From Plakobranchus ocellatus (taxonomy: Eukaryota; Mollusca; Gastropoda; Plakobranchidae): 29,966 nucleotides of DNA. Below, piece by piece: positions 18,217 to 29,966 of this stretch; positions within the stretch are counted from its first letter, which is position 1, and every line of letters begins with the position of its first letter. The notes beneath the pieces were generated by a model. The model saw nothing but the letters and a program-made list of their open reading frames with translations. It had not been told where the DNA came from and searched no databases. The stretch spans positions 3,757,020-3,786,985 of the forward strand of contig BLXT01007308.1 of assembly GCA_019648995.1 (NCBI GenBank). Reading direction: 5' to 3'. The position numbers were made by a program, and so were the translations under genes.

Positions 18217-18263
18217 AAACTGTAAACAAACATAAACCCTAAAAACTGTAAACAAACATAAAC
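18217..18263. repeat. 21 bp tandem direct repeat with forkhead-type motif
   Basis: Two identical 21 bp copies (18217-18237 and 18243-18263) with a 26 bp period. Each contains GTAAACAAACATAAAC, which includes the forkhead core GTAAACA. Whether it binds FOX factors cannot be judged from sequence alone. Confidence 0.6.
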
Positions 18264-19617
18264 ATTGGTTGTGCTTTAAAAGTATTTTGTTTCACAAATA
18301 TTCTTCAACACAGCCACCTTGTTGCCTATTGTGTGATTTCCCTTTGAAATCTGTCTTGCCATGTTTTAAATATAGACAACACAATAATAGTGTCTGTGTA
18401 ACTGCTGATTTAGGAAGACTGGAATTTAATACTCAAATCCATATATCCATATTTATAGCTTTGATCTGGGAAAATCTAGTCTGGATTTAGATTTAGTCTT
18501 GTATCTTTTGCCTAAATTACATTTAGATCTAGAAAACAGGGATGGAAAATGTGCAAAGATGAAGGGGCTAAAATATAGTCATAAGCACTAAGTATGAAAT
18601 GAAATTTCAGCCCACATTTAACACTTCTGTTACTCTAACAATAGTATAAATTTATAAAAAAAAAAAACAAAAAAAAACAAGAAACAACTAATTGTTTCCG
18701 TTGTTTACAATAAAATTTCCTTGCAATTTATAAATGGCTGACTTTTTTACCCATGTCAGATAATATTTTCATAAGCATTAAATAAAAATAACATATTATA
18801 ATTTTTAAAAAAAATTGTAATCAAATTTATTTTAAAAATGCCACATGTACATCCAGTTTGTCCTGAACAAATTGCGTACCGTCAAATCATTAAAGTTATA
18901 TAAAACTCTTTTTTGCCTTTTGTAAAGTCAAATCTGTAATTAGCAAGAAAAAGAGAGCCACAACAGTATTATTGGCTGAAACCCATCAGCCATTTGAAGG
19001 GGAGTACATATAATAATCATGTAGGAAGTATTAATTTCTAGAATAAGTGATTTCTGTTGATTAATTTTTAAACTTCAACTGTGGGCGCTTATTCGCAAGT
19101 ACTTGAAAGATATCAATGTCCTATTAAATGAATTCCCTTTTTGCCATTTCTAAATTTACTCTGTTGAATTAAGATAGCATTTCATCAGTTGCATCTCAAA
19201 AAGAACTTTCAAATGATATAGCCTACATATCTTTATAATGATCAGTTCTTGACTTACAAGAGTATATGCAGAGGGCAAAATGCTAAATGCCATGACAATG
19301 ACAATATGCGATAAGCAGTGCCAGTGTCTTAATATTAAGGGCTGCAATTGTCTCGTAACTTTTGTGTAACTGGCAGTGTTTGAAATAACTTAATCACAAC
19401 TCGGCAAACGATTTACAATACATAAAATTCATAATTACACTAAAACATATTTTTGCCTCAAATCATTTCCTATTTGGTGACTCTACACAAATTATGGCTT
19501 GCACTTGCATCATTTAACAAAAAAAAAAACAACATCAAGAAAAATTTTACTAGGGTAAAAGAGCCATATTTTCTGAAATTTTTCATTCTTTTCTTTCCTT
19601 TTTTGCTGTTATAACTG

Positions 19618-19623
19618 TTTATT
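19618..19623 (-). terminator. Candidate proximal poly(A) signal of CUL2
   Basis: AATAAA on the - strand about 47 nt beyond the CUL2 stop codon. It would give a very short 3' UTR. Downstream on - there are A-rich rather than GT-rich bases, so its strength is unclear. Confidence 0.3.
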
Positions 19624-19669
19624 TGCACACAACTCAGCAGATTTACAAAGAGAATAGTTTATGATCATG

Positions 19670-29332
<9,663 letters not shown>

Positions 29333-29966
29333 CTGGAACACATGTGGAAAAGAAAATTGTAAAAATTTTGTAAAGTGAATTTACTATGGACATGAATATT
29401 ACTGAAGTTAATTAAATTATGTATCTCACTTTTAAAAATACTTTCCAAGGAGCAAAAAAGTGTTTCTTCTATTCTCCTGATAGATTCAGTCGATTTTTTA
29501 ATTTTTGAACTGCAAAATTTGTTTTATGATATTTTAATGGTTTTGGTTGTGGTCAGGGGCAGCTGTGCTAGTTGCAGTAACCTTGGTATTTCAAACTACT
29601 TAACAGCAGTCCAATAGCAAAAATTCATATGTTTAAAGCTACTAAAATTCGCAAATGGATACAATCAGTTAAATTAGAGCATTTTGCTTTTTGTTTCATT
29701 TAACCTGCTGGTGAAAATCCAAGAAAAATTGCTTCTGTTCGTACAAGTGAGCAAAATGTATTTGTACTACAAATATTTACATTCAAATGCATGCCATGTG
29801 TGCATTTACTATGTTTTAATAAGTTTAAGTTGGCTGTTGTGTACTTTCACTATATTTGTTCACAAACACACAAACAAAAAAAATACAAAAAACGCAAATA
29901 AAAAGTAAATGATGGAAAAAAGAAATCAGTAAATGATAAAGAACAAAAAAAAAAAAAAAAAAAAAA
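29333..29966 (-). other. CUL2 intron running off the right edge
   Basis: No upstream cullin exon (for example the FKYIDDKDVFQK block) was found. The window ends in a poly-A run of more than 20 nt. Confidence 0.75.

Larger units (their letters stand above)
16040..19669 (-). other. Presumed long CUL2 3' UTR and downstream sequence
   Basis: No coding exon was recognised on either strand. Long A runs on + (near 16390, 16471, 17107, 17285, 17701, 17981, 18657, 19519) mean a T-rich - transcript, as expected for a CUL2 3' UTR. Several AATAAA sites on - (19618-19623, 18827-18832, 16064-16069) allow alternative ends. TATGTACA at 17956-17963 reads as a Pumilio-type TGTACATA on -. The extent is inferred. 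Confidence 0.35.

Overview
The window is AT-rich animal nuclear DNA. It holds spliced genes with canonical GT-AG introns, long untranslated regions, microsatellites and a three-base N run, and no operons or bacterial genes. Intron structure and protein divergence suggest an invertebrate, most plausibly a lophotrochozoan such as a mollusc; that placement is inference, not something the sequence proves.

Two protein-coding genes lie tail to tail, and both are cut by the window edges. On the + strand, nine exons (2109 to 10652) encode most of an MRL-family adaptor (MIG-10 / RIAM / lamellipodin / Pico): a short coiled helix, a Ras-association (RA) domain, a PH domain, then a very long serine- and proline-rich tail encoded mainly by one 2 kb terminal exon. 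The joined exons stay in frame for about 1045 residues to the stop. The N-terminal exons are upstream or were not recognised in the first 2.1 kb. On the - strand, eight exons (29332 down to 19670) encode the C-terminal ~308 residues of cullin-2, including the RBX1-binding cullin-homology region and the winged-helix neddylation domain with its acceptor lysine. The N-terminal half of CUL2 lies beyond the right edge.

About 9 kb separates the two stop codons. Long T runs dominate to about 16.0 kb and long A runs dominate after it. Candidate poly(A) signals on opposite strands sit near 15.84 and 16.07 kb, which fits two long 3' UTRs meeting near 16 kb. Other features include a diverged ~216 bp tandem duplication in the last MRL intron, a ~400 bp hAT-like non-autonomous transposon candidate in a CUL2 intron, a CpG-rich island in the largest CUL2 intron, a 39 bp (13-codon period) repeat in an MRL intron, and a tandem forkhead-type motif beside an imperfect hairpin in the presumed CUL2 3' UTR.

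The two genes work in different processes: actin and integrin signalling at the plasma membrane (MRL) and ubiquitin ligation (CUL2). Nothing in the sequence suggests joint function beyond convergent neighbourhood. No previously undescribed multi-gene system is evident.
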